Below, piece after piece: positions 51,366 through 59,545 of a DNA stretch of 64,000 nucleotides (the stretch's first letter is position 1; every line of letters begins with the position of its first letter). The notes below the pieces were generated by a model that had not been told where the DNA came from, did not search any database, and saw nothing but the letters and a program-made list of their open reading frames with translations. The position numbers were made by a program, and so were the translations under genes. Source of the stretch: Beijerinckiaceae bacterium (GTDB lineage: Bacteria > Pseudomonadota > Alphaproteobacteria > Rhizobiales > Beijerinckiaceae); contig JALJOM010000003.1 of assembly GCA_024304885.1 (NCBI GenBank), forward strand, positions 270,416 through 334,415, given 5' to 3'.

Positions 51366-51506
51366 CGCGGGACGAGGAAATGTGGATACCGGTTTTCCGG
51401 CGCCATCGAGTTCACGCAGATTGCGTAAACCCTTCAGCCTATCCCGCTCTGCACTCGTGTAATCGAACACGATGACCTCGGATCGAGTCGAGGTCATCGC
51501 GATCTT
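51366..51506. repeat. Second-family dispersed repeat, copy B
   Basis: gcgggacgaggaaatgtggat, accggttttccggcgcc, ttcacgcagattgcgtaaac, cctatcccgctctgc and gacctcggatcgagtcgaggtc. Same block order as 24191-24340, with compensating changes in the last hairpin. Confidence 0.75.
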
Positions 51507-51666
51507 GTCGCGGGTCCGGCTCGGGCGTGGCAGCGCGGTCCGCACATCGATGATGCGACGCCTCGGGATCCGAAGTCATGACCCAGGGGCGGAACATATG
51601 CGATGACGAAGCCCGGCGTAGGATCCGGCTCCGTCGGACCGCAGAATTTTCCAGCCGGGGGTACAG

Positions 51667-53805
51667 ATGAGCCCGATCGACGCATTGCTCCAGATCATGA
51701 CCTTGGAGGAAAAGCTCGGCCAGCTCAACATGGCGACGGGGGACCATGCCGTTACCGGACCGGGGCTTGCCGACGACCTGACCGAAGGGGTTCGCGCCGG
51801 ACGCATCGGCAGCATCCTCAATCTCTGGGGCGCGGAGAAAATCGCCGCGCTGCAGAAAATTGCCGTGAAGGAGAGCCGGCTCGGCATCCCCTTGCTCGTC
51901 GGCTTCGATGTCCTGCACGGGCAGCGCACCATCTTCCCCATTCCGCTCGGCGAAGCCGCAGCCTTCGATTCCTCGCTCTGGGAGCGCACCGCGCGAGCGG
52001 CGGCGGTCGAGGCCGCGCAGGACGGGATCGCCTTGACCTTCGCGCCGATGCTCGACATTGCGCGCGACCCCCGCTGGGGCCGCATCGCCGAGAGTGCCGG
52101 CGAGGATCCTTATGTGGCGTCGAGGTTCGCCGAGGCCAAGGTGCAGGGCTTCCAAGCCGCGAGCCTCGCCGATGCGGGCTCCGTGGCCGCGACGGCCAAG
52201 CATTTCTGCGCCTATGGCGCGGCTTTCGCCGGACTCGACTACGGACCTGTGGATATGTCCGAGCGGCTCCTTCACGAGGTCTATCTGCCCCCCTTCGCCG
52301 CCGCGATCGGCGCCGGCTGCGCCGCGATCATGCCGTCCTACAACGAGCTCTGCGGCGTGCCGATGACGATCCACGCGCCCTTGCTCCAGGGTTTCCTGCG
52401 CGAACGGCACGGGTTCGACGGCGTGATCGTGAGCGATTATCGGGCGATCCCCGAGCTTCTCGAGCACGGCGTTGCCGCCGATCTCGCCGAGGCGGCGGCG
52501 CTCGCGCTCGTGGCCGGGGTCGATATCGACATGGTCGGCAAGGCCTATCTCGAAAGCCTGCCCGTCGCTCTCGCGCGCGGCCTCGTGACGATCGAGGCGA
52601 TCGACGCCGCGGTGCGCCGCGTGCTTCGCCTCAAGGACCGCCTCGGCCTCTTCGAGGATCCCGGTCGGCGCGGCTCCGTGCGGACGGAGGCCGTCGCCGA
52701 GGTCGAGGCACGCAAGGCCCTCGCGCGCGAGGCCGCACGGCGCTCGATCGTGCTGCTCACCAACGACAACGTCATTCCGCTCGCGTCCGACCTTCGGCGC
52801 ATCGCTCTCGTCGGCCCGCTCGCCGACGCGCCGGCCGAGATGCGCGGTCCCTGGTACGCCGCTGGAGACCCGGCCGGCCCGATCGGCATCCGCGAAGGAC
52901 TCGCCGCTGCCTTGCCGGGATGCGAGATCGCTTGCGCTCGAGGCGTCGGCATCTCGGACGGCGACACGTCCGGGATCGCCGCGGCACTGGAGGCCTGCGC
53001 CGGCGCCGATCTCGTCGTGCTCGCCCTCGGCGAGGCCGCCGCGATGAGCGGAGAGGCGGCCTGCCGGGCCGATCCCGGCTTGCCGGGCCGGCAGGAGGAC
53101 CTCGCGAGGGCGGTGCTCGACCTCGGCAAGCCTGTCGTCGCGCTCATTTCCTCGGGGCGCCCTTTGACGATCCCCCTGATCGTCGAGCGGGCGAGCGCCG
53201 TGGTGGCGACCTGGTTCCTCGGGGCGGAGGCCGGTCATGCCATCGCCGAGGTGCTCACCGGCCGTTTCGCCCCGGTCGGAAGGCTCCCCGTGACCTGGCC
53301 TCGGCATGTCGGCCAGGTGCCGATCTTCTACGCGGCGCGGCCGTCCGGCCGCCCGGCCGATTCGGACAATCAATATTCGAGCAAATATCTCGATATGCCG
53401 ACCGAGCCGCAGTTCTGGTTCGGTCACGGACTGTCCTACACGCGGTTCACGCTTTCGAGCCCGCGTGCCGGCGCGACAGTCATAAGGCCGGGAGAGAGCA
53501 TCCCTGTCATGGTCGACGTGACCAATGCCGGGCCTCGTGCCGGGGAGGAAACGGTGTTTCTCTTCGCGCGCGACGTCGTGGCGAGCGTCGCGCGACCCGT
53601 CCGCGAGCTCGTCGGCTTCTCACGCATCGCGCTTTCGCCCGGCGAAACCGGGACCGTGACCTTTTCGCTCGACGCGGCATCCTTGTGCTGCCTCGGCCCG
53701 GATCTCGAACCGCGGCTCGAGCCGGGCGACTTCGTTCTCTTCGTGGGCCAGAGCGCGGATCCCGCTCGCTTGCTCGCGATCCCGCTCCGCGCGATCGCCG
53801 GCTGA
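51667..53805 (+). CDS. bglX: Glycoside hydrolase family 3 beta-glucosidase (BglX-like)
   Basis: 712 residues. The TIM barrel has GIPLLVGFDVLHGQRTIFP, LTFAPMLDIARDPRWGRIAE with SAGEDPYV, KHFCAYGA and the nucleophile Asp257 in GVIVSDYRAI. The second alpha/beta domain (AARRSIVLLTNDNVIPLA, LPVTWPRHVGQVPIFY) and a C-terminal fibronectin-III-like domain follow. No signal peptide is seen, unlike periplasmic E. coli BglX, so it may act in the cytoplasm on imported beta-gluco-oligosaccharides. It diverges from the ABC-glycoamylase operon; the spacer holds two dispersed repeats. Linkage specificity is unknown. Confidence 0.93.
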   Translation: MSPIDALLQIMTLEEKLGQLNMATGDHAVTGPGLADDLTEGVRAGRIGSILNLWGAEKIAALQKIAVKESRLGIPLLVGFDVLHGQRTIFPIPLGEAAAFDSSLWERTARAAAVEAAQDGIALTFAPMLDIARDPRWGRIAESAGEDPYVASRFAEAKVQGFQAASLADAGSVAATAKHFCAYGAAFAGLDYGPVDMSERLLHEVYLPPFAAAIGAGCAAIMPSYNELCGVPMTIHAPLLQGFLRERHGFDGVIVSDYRAIPELLEHGVAADLAEAAALALVAGVDIDMVGKAYLESLPVALARGLVTIEAIDAAVRRVLRLKDRLGLFEDPGRRGSVRTEAVAEVEARKALAREAARRSIVLLTNDNVIPLASDLRRIALVGPLADAPAEMRGPWYAAGDPAGPIGIREGLAAALPGCEIACARGVGISDGDTSGIAAALEACAGADLVVLALGEAAAMSGEAACRADPGLPGRQEDLARAVLDLGKPVVALISSGRPLTIPLIVERASAVVATWFLGAEAGHAIAEVLTGRFAPVGRLPVTWPRHVGQVPIFYAARPSGRPADSDNQYSSKYLDMPTEPQFWFGHGLSYTRFTLSSPRAGATVIRPGESIPVMVDVTNAGPRAGEETVFLFARDVVASVARPVRELVGFSRIALSPGETGTVTFSLDAASLCCLGPDLEPRLEPGDFVLFVGQSADPARLLAIPLRAIAG

Positions 53806-53876
53806 CGGCGTGAGCTTCGGGGGATCTTCGAGGCGATGCCCGAGGCTCGTGCCCCGGGCGCCGCATGTCGAAGATA

Positions 53877-54410
53877 TCAAGCGGCCGCCTCGAGCGGCCG
53901 GGCTTCTCCCTGGCCGAGGAGCCTGCGGCGGACATGGGTCGACGCCTTGAGAATATGCCGATCGATGGTTCTCACGGAGAGCCCGAGCCTTCTCGCGATC
54001 TCGCCTCGGGTCTGACCCTCGACGATATTCAGGAGGAAGGCCTCTCGGCACAGCGGCGGGAGCTCGGCGAGCGATGCTTGGAAGCGCCGCATCTCGAGCG
54101 TGCGCACCGCCTCGGACTCGGGGCAGACACGCGCCGCGGCGAAGCCGAGGAACACGGCTTCGTCGTCGGTGTAGCGCGCGCGCGTCTCGAGCTTGCGGGC
54201 CGCGTCCACCGTGAGATTGGCGGCGATGCGGAAGAGATAGGCGCGCGGATGCTCGAGCGTCGCGGACAATCCGGTCTGGAGCAGGTGCAGATAGGCTTCC
54301 TGCACTACGTCCTCGGCGTCCTGCCGCCCGACCCGGCGTCGCGCGAATCCGTGCAGCTCTCCCGCATGCGCGTGATAGAGCCGTTCGAGGGCAGCGTCAG
54401 GGGCGCGCAT
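53877..54410 (-). CDS. ECF sigma factor, FecI-like
   Basis: 177 residues. Region 2: LERLYHAHAGELHGFARRRV, AEDVVQEAYLHLLQTG and HPRAYLFRIAANLTVD. Region 4: LPPLCREAFLLNIVEGQTRG and IARRLGLSVRTIDRHILKAS. The pattern is that of FecI-group sigma factors, which usually sit next to a fecR regulator and a TonB receptor gene; neither is present here. The start at 54410 gives the standard N-terminus, while the open frame runs on through a dispersed repeat. Its targets are unknown. It converges with the GH3 gene. Confidence 0.88.
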   Translation of the reverse strand: MRAPDAALERLYHAHAGELHGFARRRVGRQDAEDVVQEAYLHLLQTGLSATLEHPRAYLFRIAANLTVDAARKLETRARYTDDEAVFLGFAAARVCPESEAVRTLEMRRFQASLAELPPLCREAFLLNIVEGQTRGEIARRLGLSVRTIDRHILKASTHVRRRLLGQGEARPLEAAA

Positions 54411-54429
54411 GGAGCACCTCCGACGGTAG

Positions 54430-54532
54430 GGCAACTTCCAGCGAGGCGGAGACCGCTTCGCGTCGGGAAACTGCGACAAGACGAGGATGTAGAGCCGGTT
54501 TCCGATCCGGCTGGATCGGAAGCAGCTCGACA
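54430..54532. repeat. RIME-like intergenic repeat, copy 12
   Basis: acttccagcgaggcgg, agaccgcttcgcgtcgggaaactgcgac, then tagagccggtttccgatcc with ggatcggaagcagctc. It lies 20 bp upstream of the FecI-like sigma gene and must be part of its leader or promoter region. Confidence 0.83.
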
Positions 54533-54920
54533 CGGCGGCCCCGTTGCGCGGCGAGAGCCGCGAGGAGGACGCCCGAGACGAGAAACAGCATGATGTGACC
54601 TTTTCGATCCGAGCCGGGGGCCGCGTGGGGCCGCGCGTCGGCTCGTGAGACAGGCAAGTCAGATGGAAAGGAGTCGAGCGGCGCAGCGGTGCCGCGAGCG
54701 TCGCGTGACGCGCACCGGAGCGAGGGCGGAAGTGCCGGATATCCGACCGTCGGGCGACCGGGGAGCCGCGGACATCCCGTTCGGTCGGAATCGCGCTCCG
54801 AGCAGCGGCCACCGCTGGTCGGCCACATGACAGGTTGCGAGACTCGCGGCCTATCGTGCTCGGGGTGTCCGGAGTTCCGCTCTCGCGTGGACCGAGGCGA
54901 GGAGGGTCACGCGGGCGCGA
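54533..54920. other. 390-bp spacer, no convincing gene
   Basis: A short minus-strand frame from ATG 54591 encodes a hydrophobic start (LFLVSGVLLAALAA) but its remaining 45 codons are dispersed-repeat DNA, so it is doubtful. Otherwise nothing is recognised between the FecI-like sigma gene and the DUF2946 gene. Confidence 0.4.
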
Positions 54921-55292
54921 TCAGAGGTCGGTCGGGGGACCACGCGCGCCGAAATAGAACTCGAGCGGGCTCGAAACCGGGATCGCAGCAGCCCGGGAGA
55001 GGACGATGCGGGAGCCGGGGCGCTCGGGAAAATGCACGATGCCCGCGATCGATGCCACGAAGGCGACACCGCAAGCGACGCAGGCGAGAATGCAGCAATG
55101 ATCGTGACCGCCCTCGTGGTCCCCTGCGGGCTTGTCCTGCGCCGTGCCATCGGGCTGGACGCAGGTCGCGAGATCGGGGAGGCGGTAGGCGCCGGCTGGA
55201 GCCGCCAAGAGGCTCTGCAATACGAATGCAACGGTCGCGATCAGCGTGACCGCGACACGCCTGGCAACCGACGCTCGGCGAGATGCACTCAT
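54921..55292 (-). CDS. DUF2946-type secreted protein
   Basis: 123 residues. A signal peptide or anchor (VAVTLIATVAFVLQSLLAAP) is followed by a short Cys/His cluster, HEGGHDHCCILACVACG, and the closing block FYFGARGPP. This layout, with a His/Cys patch before a second hydrophobic stretch, is that of DUF2946 proteins, which often accompany copper handling or TonB receptor genes. The metal role is inferred from the ligands. AGGAG lies seven bases ahead of the start. No partner gene is adjacent. Confidence 0.72.
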   Translation of the reverse strand: MSASRRASVARRVAVTLIATVAFVLQSLLAAPAGAYRLPDLATCVQPDGTAQDKPAGDHEGGHDHCCILACVACGVAFVASIAGIVHFPERPGSRIVLSRAAAIPVSSPLEFYFGARGPPTDL

Positions 55293-55354
55293 GGTTTACT
55301 CCTAGCAAACCGAGCGGCACATGGAAAGGCGCGAGCGTGGCGGAGAGGACCAGG

Positions 55355-55430
55355 CCGCGGAGCTGCGACAATACGAAGCGATCCGACCACATTCCGGCTC
55401 GATCGAATCGGGTCGCGCTCCCCTTTCGCG
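55355..55430. repeat. Worn RIME-like copy
   Basis: gctgcgacaatacgaagcgatccgacc and ttccggctcgatcgaatcgggtcg retain the order of central and hairpin blocks only. It is upstream of the DUF983 gene. Confidence 0.4.
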
Positions 55431-55597
55431 TCTCTCTCTTGCATCCCCGAGGACGCTTCGCCACCTCTTTCGGGGTGGCGCCGGGGACGTGTCCTGTAGT
55501 GTTGCTTCTTTAGTGTCGCGCCCCTATGAGCCGCACATCAGAGGCCCTCGGACGAGAGGGTGCGCCGGGTCGAGCCCGGACGGAGACGAGAAGCACC

Positions 55598-56047
55598 ATG
55601 AGCGAACCAGCCAAGCTCGGCGCCGTGCCGCCGGGAGGCACTCCCCGCCGTGACCCCTGGCCCGCGATCCTCGAGGGGCTACGCGGCCGCTGCCCGGCGT
55701 GCGGGAAAGGACGGATGTTTCGGGCCTACCTGAAGGTCGCCGACGCCTGCCCCTCCTGCGGCCAGGAGCTGCATCATCACCGCGCCGACGATGCGCCGCC
55801 CTATTTCACCATTCTCGTCGTCGGCCATGTCGTCGGCGCGCTGATCCTCCTCGTCGAGGAGCTCTGGCCGGAATCGCCGATCTGGCTTCATGCCCTCGTC
55901 TGGCCCACTCTCGTCCTCGTCCTCTCGCTCTGGCTCCTGCCGCTCTTCAAGGGAGCCCTCGTCGCCTATCAATGGGCCTTGCGCATGCACGGGTTCGAGG
56001 CCGAGGGGAGGGCGGCGGCCTCGGCTCTTCGAACCTCCCGCACGTGA
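55598..56047 (+). CDS. DUF983 zinc-ribbon membrane protein
   Basis: 149 residues. The N-terminus has two CxxC knuckles, RGRCPACGKGRMF (about 30-42) and ADACPSCGQELHHH (50-63), then two transmembrane helices (FTILVVGHVVGALILLVEEL and LVWPTLVLVLSLWLLPLFKG). This is the DUF983 family, common in alphaproteobacteria, sometimes linked with cytochrome oxidase assembly genes. Role unknown. The ATG at 55598 is favoured by the family start; the frame is open from 55526. It overlaps the MFS gene by GTGA. Confidence 0.88.
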   Translation: MSEPAKLGAVPPGGTPRRDPWPAILEGLRGRCPACGKGRMFRAYLKVADACPSCGQELHHHRADDAPPYFTILVVGHVVGALILLVEELWPESPIWLHALVWPTLVLVLSLWLLPLFKGALVAYQWALRMHGFEAEGRAAASALRTSRT

Positions 56048-57219
56048 GCGCTGCAGAGCCCGACGAGACGACGGCCGGGGCCGGCGAAGGAATCGTGCCC
56101 GGGCTCGCCTGCGCGATCGCGACCGTCTCGATCGTCGGGATCGGGCTGTCGCTGACCATGCCCCTTCTCGCGATCAGGCTCGCCGAGCAGGGCTATTCCG
56201 CGCGCGCGATCGGCCTCAATCCGACCGCCGCCGGGATCGCGACCCTGATCGGAGCGGCCTTCGTGCCGACCTGGGCGCGGTTCCTCGGCGTGAGGGGGCT
56301 CCTCCTGGTCGCGCTTCTCGTCAGCGGCGCGAGCCTTTCGGCGTTCACGCTGACGAGCGGCTATTGGACCTGGCTCGTGCTCCGCGCGATCTTCGGCGGC
56401 GCCCTGACCGCGCTCTTCGTCATGAGCGAATATTGGATCAACGCGATCGCACCGCCGGCGCATCGCGGCTTCGTCCTCGGCCTCTATGCGACCGTGCTCG
56501 CCGCGGGCTTTGCGGCCGGCCCGGCGATCCTCGGGCTCGTCGGCACCGCCGGGTCCGCGCCTTTCCTGGTCGGGGTCGGCCTCCTCGCGGTCGCGGCCGT
56601 CCCGGTCCTCCTCGGCGCCCGCCAAGCCCCGCCGCTCGAGAGCGCGCCGCCGGTCCCGGTCCTCGTCTTCTTGCGTGCGGCCCCGGTCGCGACCCTGGCG
56701 GGGCTCATGCACGGGGCGATCGAGACCGCGGGCATGGGTCTTCTGCCCGTCTATGCGCTCCAGGCCGGGCTCGGCGCCGAGACGGGTGCCTTTCTCGTGA
56801 GCCTCTTCGCGCTCGGCAACGTCGCCTTCCAGCTTCCGGTCGGCTATGTCTCGGACCGTGTCGATCGCCGGAGGCTGCTCCTGGCTCTCGCCGCGCTCGG
56901 GGCCTGCGGAGCCCTGGCGCTGCCCGTCGTGCGTGCGGAAAGCTTTCCTCTGTTCTGCGGCCTGCTCGTGGTGACGGGCGGCATCGTCGGCAGCCTCTAT
57001 GCCGTGGGGCTCGCCCATCTCGGCGCGCGATTCAAAGGCGCGGAGCTGGCGAGCGCCAACGCGGCCTTCATCATGCTCTACTCGATCGGCATGCTCGCCG
57101 GCCCCCCGATCGTCGGCACGGGCCAGGACCTCGTCCGTCCCGACGGCTTCTTCTACAGCATCGCTCTGCTTCTCGGGATCTACCTCGTGCTCGCGCGGCA
57201 GCGGCCACGCGGCGTGTAG
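56044..57219 (+). CDS. MFS transporter (YcaD-like)
   Basis: 391 residues from GTG 56044, overlapping the DUF983 stop. Twelve hydrophobic helices can be counted. The MFS loop 2-3 motif is weak, but FVMSEYWINAIAPPAHRGFV (near residue 120) and GYVSDRVDRRRLLLALAALG (near 265) are typical of the YcaD/UMF1-like subfamily. Substrate unknown. The pairing with DUF983 implies co-expression. The C-terminus is short and basic (RQRPRGV). Confidence 0.85.
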   Translation: MSAAEPDETTAGAGEGIVPGLACAIATVSIVGIGLSLTMPLLAIRLAEQGYSARAIGLNPTAAGIATLIGAAFVPTWARFLGVRGLLLVALLVSGASLSAFTLTSGYWTWLVLRAIFGGALTALFVMSEYWINAIAPPAHRGFVLGLYATVLAAGFAAGPAILGLVGTAGSAPFLVGVGLLAVAAVPVLLGARQAPPLESAPPVPVLVFLRAAPVATLAGLMHGAIETAGMGLLPVYALQAGLGAETGAFLVSLFALGNVAFQLPVGYVSDRVDRRRLLLALAALGACGALALPVVRAESFPLFCGLLVVTGGIVGSLYAVGLAHLGARFKGAELASANAAFIMLYSIGMLAGPPIVGTGQDLVRPDGFFYSIALLLGIYLVLARQRPRGV

Positions 57220-57424
57220 GGGCTTTTCGCCGAACGACGGCCGGCGGTCTTCGAATTCCGCCACTTCAGCGACGGCCCCTCGCTCGAATCGGCTGTGGCA
57301 TGATTGCCACTACGACATCGGAATCGGTCGGATGGCTTACGTGGCCAGGGCCACCGCAGGAACAAAAACTCACGTAATATCATACATATATACGATTTTT
57401 GCGGTCGGCGTGGTTGCACGCGCA

Positions 57425-57442
57425 TTGTTATGCAACTGTCAT
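57425..57442 (+). promoter_or_regulatory. PHO-box-like site before porin 1
   Basis: TTGTTATgcaaCTGTCAT: two 7-bp units at an 11-bp period, the second identical to the PhoB half site CTGTCAT and the first matching at 5 of 7. It ends 45 bp ahead of the porin start, in an AT-rich leader. One box only. Confidence 0.6.
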
Positions 57443-57487
57443 ATACGCGGCCTAGCAGAGCTTCATCCGGCAACTGGAATGATCCCG

Positions 57488-59107
57488 ATGAAACTCCGAT
57501 ACAACAAGACAACCGCCCTTGTGGGCGTTGCACTCGGCGCCTTGATGCTCAACCAGGGCGTCGCGAACGCGGACACGGCCTCCGAGATCCGAGCTCTCAA
57601 GGAACGGCTGAAGCAGCTCGAGGCCAAGGTCGCCGAGCAGAAGAAGGCGAAGGCCGCGGCCGTACCCACGACCGCGAAGGGCGAGACCCCGCCGCCGGTG
57701 TGGGTCAGCTTCGGCAACGGTCTGAAGGTCGAGTCCTTCACCGAGGGCAAGGACGGGTTCTACGAGCGCGGCAAGGACTGGAGCTTCAAGGTCGGCGGGC
57801 GCCTGCATATCGACGGCGGCGTCGGCACGCAGCCGGAGCAGGGCCAATCCGGCAACGCCCGGTTCCGCCGTGCCCGCCTCGAGGTCGAGGGCAAGGCCTT
57901 CAAGAGCTATTACTACAAGTTCCAGTACGACTTCACCTCGACCGGCATCGCCGGTATCCGTGACGCCTACCTCTACTACAAGGACAAGAGCCTCGCGGTC
58001 CTGCCTTTCACCGAGCAGCCGATCATCCTGAGCGTCGGCAACATGAAGGAGCCCTTCTCGCTCGAGGAGCTGACCTCGTCGAACAATATCGACTTCATGG
58101 AGCGCTCGCTGCCGACTACGGTCTTCGCGCCGCAACGCCATATCGGCATCGCCGCTCAGTCCTACGGCGAGGACTGGAGCGCGAAGGTCGGCGTCTTCTC
58201 GGTGAGCCCCGAGGATGCGTCGCAGACTCCCTTCGCGCAGATCCCCGGACGCCCGGCGGCCTTCGGCCCGTCCGTGGCCACGGGCGGCGGCAATTATGTC
58301 GACGTCGCCGGCCGCGTGACCTGGGCCCCCGTCCACACCGAGGACGCCCTGATCCATATCGGCGGCTCCGGGCGGTTCCACAAGCCGAACAGCGCGACCG
58401 GAACGACCGCTGTCGGCGCCGTGACCGCGACCGGCGCGGACGACCGGGTGATGCTGCTCGGTCTCAGCACCGCATCGGAAGCCAACGTACTACGCACGAA
58501 CTTGCTCGGCACCCCCGATCTCTCCTGCGGACCGATCAACTTCCCCGCCACGGCTCCGGCGGTGGCCGGACGCTGCGTGAGCTCCGTCGTGAGCTACGGC
58601 GCCGAGCTCTCTCTCGCCTATGGACCGTTCGCGTTCCAAGGCGAATATTTCGGCTCCCATTATGCTCGTAACGGTGGCGCGCTCGCCGTCGCGGCGCGGA
58701 GCGGCGCCGGGGTCAACTCGGCCGGCGGGACCTCGCTCGACTTCGAGGGCTTCTATGTCTACGGCTTGTGGTACCTCACCGGCGAATCGCGTGCCGCATC
58801 CTACAAGGTTGGAGCCTTCAACTCGGCCGAGTTCGATGCACCTCACATCAAGAACCCCGTCAACAAGGGCGGCTGGGGCGCCTGGGCCATCGGCGCGAGA
58901 TACAGCAACGTCAACCTGAACGACGGTGGGATCCTGGGCGGCCGGCAGGAGGACATCACCGTCGGCATCAACTGGTACCCGGTCAAGGGCATCCGCTTCA
59001 TGGCGAACTGGGTCACAACGGTCGCCAATGCCGCACCGTTCAACCGGCCTTTCCTCGACGGGGCACGTCCCAACTTCTTCATCGGACGCGCGCAGGTCGT
59101 CTGGTAG
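57488..59107 (+). CDS. OprO/OprP-type porin 1
   Basis: 539 residues. Signal peptide (TALVGVALGALMLNQGVANA), then an N-terminal coiled-coil segment (SEIRALKERLKQLEAKVAEQ) that can trimerise and bind peptidoglycan, then a beta barrel: FKVGGRLHIDGGV, FRRARLEVEGKAFKSYYYKF, AYLYYKDKSLAV and a C-terminal strand ending FFIGRAQVVW with terminal aromatic Trp. This is the phosphate-selective porin O/P family. It should form an anion-preferring pore in the outer membrane. A PHO-box-like site precedes it and a strong terminator follows. The ATG at 57488 is preferred to 57479 by spacing. Confidence 0.92.
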   Translation: MKLRYNKTTALVGVALGALMLNQGVANADTASEIRALKERLKQLEAKVAEQKKAKAAAVPTTAKGETPPPVWVSFGNGLKVESFTEGKDGFYERGKDWSFKVGGRLHIDGGVGTQPEQGQSGNARFRRARLEVEGKAFKSYYYKFQYDFTSTGIAGIRDAYLYYKDKSLAVLPFTEQPIILSVGNMKEPFSLEELTSSNNIDFMERSLPTTVFAPQRHIGIAAQSYGEDWSAKVGVFSVSPEDASQTPFAQIPGRPAAFGPSVATGGGNYVDVAGRVTWAPVHTEDALIHIGGSGRFHKPNSATGTTAVGAVTATGADDRVMLLGLSTASEANVLRTNLLGTPDLSCGPINFPATAPAVAGRCVSSVVSYGAELSLAYGPFAFQGEYFGSHYARNGGALAVAARSGAGVNSAGGTSLDFEGFYVYGLWYLTGESRAASYKVGAFNSAEFDAPHIKNPVNKGGWGAWAIGARYSNVNLNDGGILGGRQEDITVGINWYPVKGIRFMANWVTTVANAAPFNRPFLDGARPNFFIGRAQVVW

Positions 59108-59144
59108 GATCCGACTCTTCGCAAACCGTCATTCGTCTCTCTGT

Positions 59145-59176
59145 GCCCCCGCCGACACTCGGCGGGGGCTTTTTTT
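59145..59176 (+). terminator. Rho-independent terminator of porin 1
   Basis: GCCCCCGCCG-acactc-GGCGGGGGC followed by seven T. It starts 38 bp after the porin stop and is the clearest intrinsic terminator in the window. Confidence 0.93.
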
Positions 59177-59452
59177 GTCGCCGCGCAAGGCGATCCTGCC
59201 TGTCACAAATTTATCACAGCCTGAGCTCGATGCCTCTCGCGCATCGAATCCTATGTTGAAAAATATATAGCACGGCGTAACGGATTCCAACGACGACACC
59301 GCGCTCGAGCATAGACGGCCAATCGGTCGGGCCCCCGTGGGCTCGGAATAGGGCCGAAGCTCGGCCGCCTTCCTCCGATGTGGCCATTCGGCCACAGGGG
59401 ACGCGTGATTGCCGAGTATATCTATAACATGGATAGATTAGCTTACCGGACT

Positions 59453-59470
59453 ATGACAGTGTGGTGACAG
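59453..59470 (-). promoter_or_regulatory. PHO box before porin 2
   Basis: Read on the minus strand, CTGTCACcacaCTGTCAT: two 7-bp units at an 11-bp period, almost the textbook PhoB box. It lies 75 bp upstream of the porin 2 start and is inverted relative to the gene. The surrounding DNA is AT-rich, unlike the genome average. Confidence 0.72.
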
Positions 59471-59545
59471 GCGGAAGCTCTGCTGCTCGAGAGAGTCCGC
59501 AGGGCGGCTTCCAGAGCTCGTGAGGAATGGGGAGAGGGGACGAAC

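Noticed and set aside
7681..54532. Dispersed palindromes taken as insertion sequences
   Set aside because: They are about 105 bp, have no coding capacity for a transposase and no target duplications I can see; listed as RIME-like repeats instead.
54397..54591. Small membrane peptide ahead of the FecI-like sigma gene
   Set aside because: Two thirds of the frame is repeat DNA and the rest only a hydrophobic start; not enough to support a gene.
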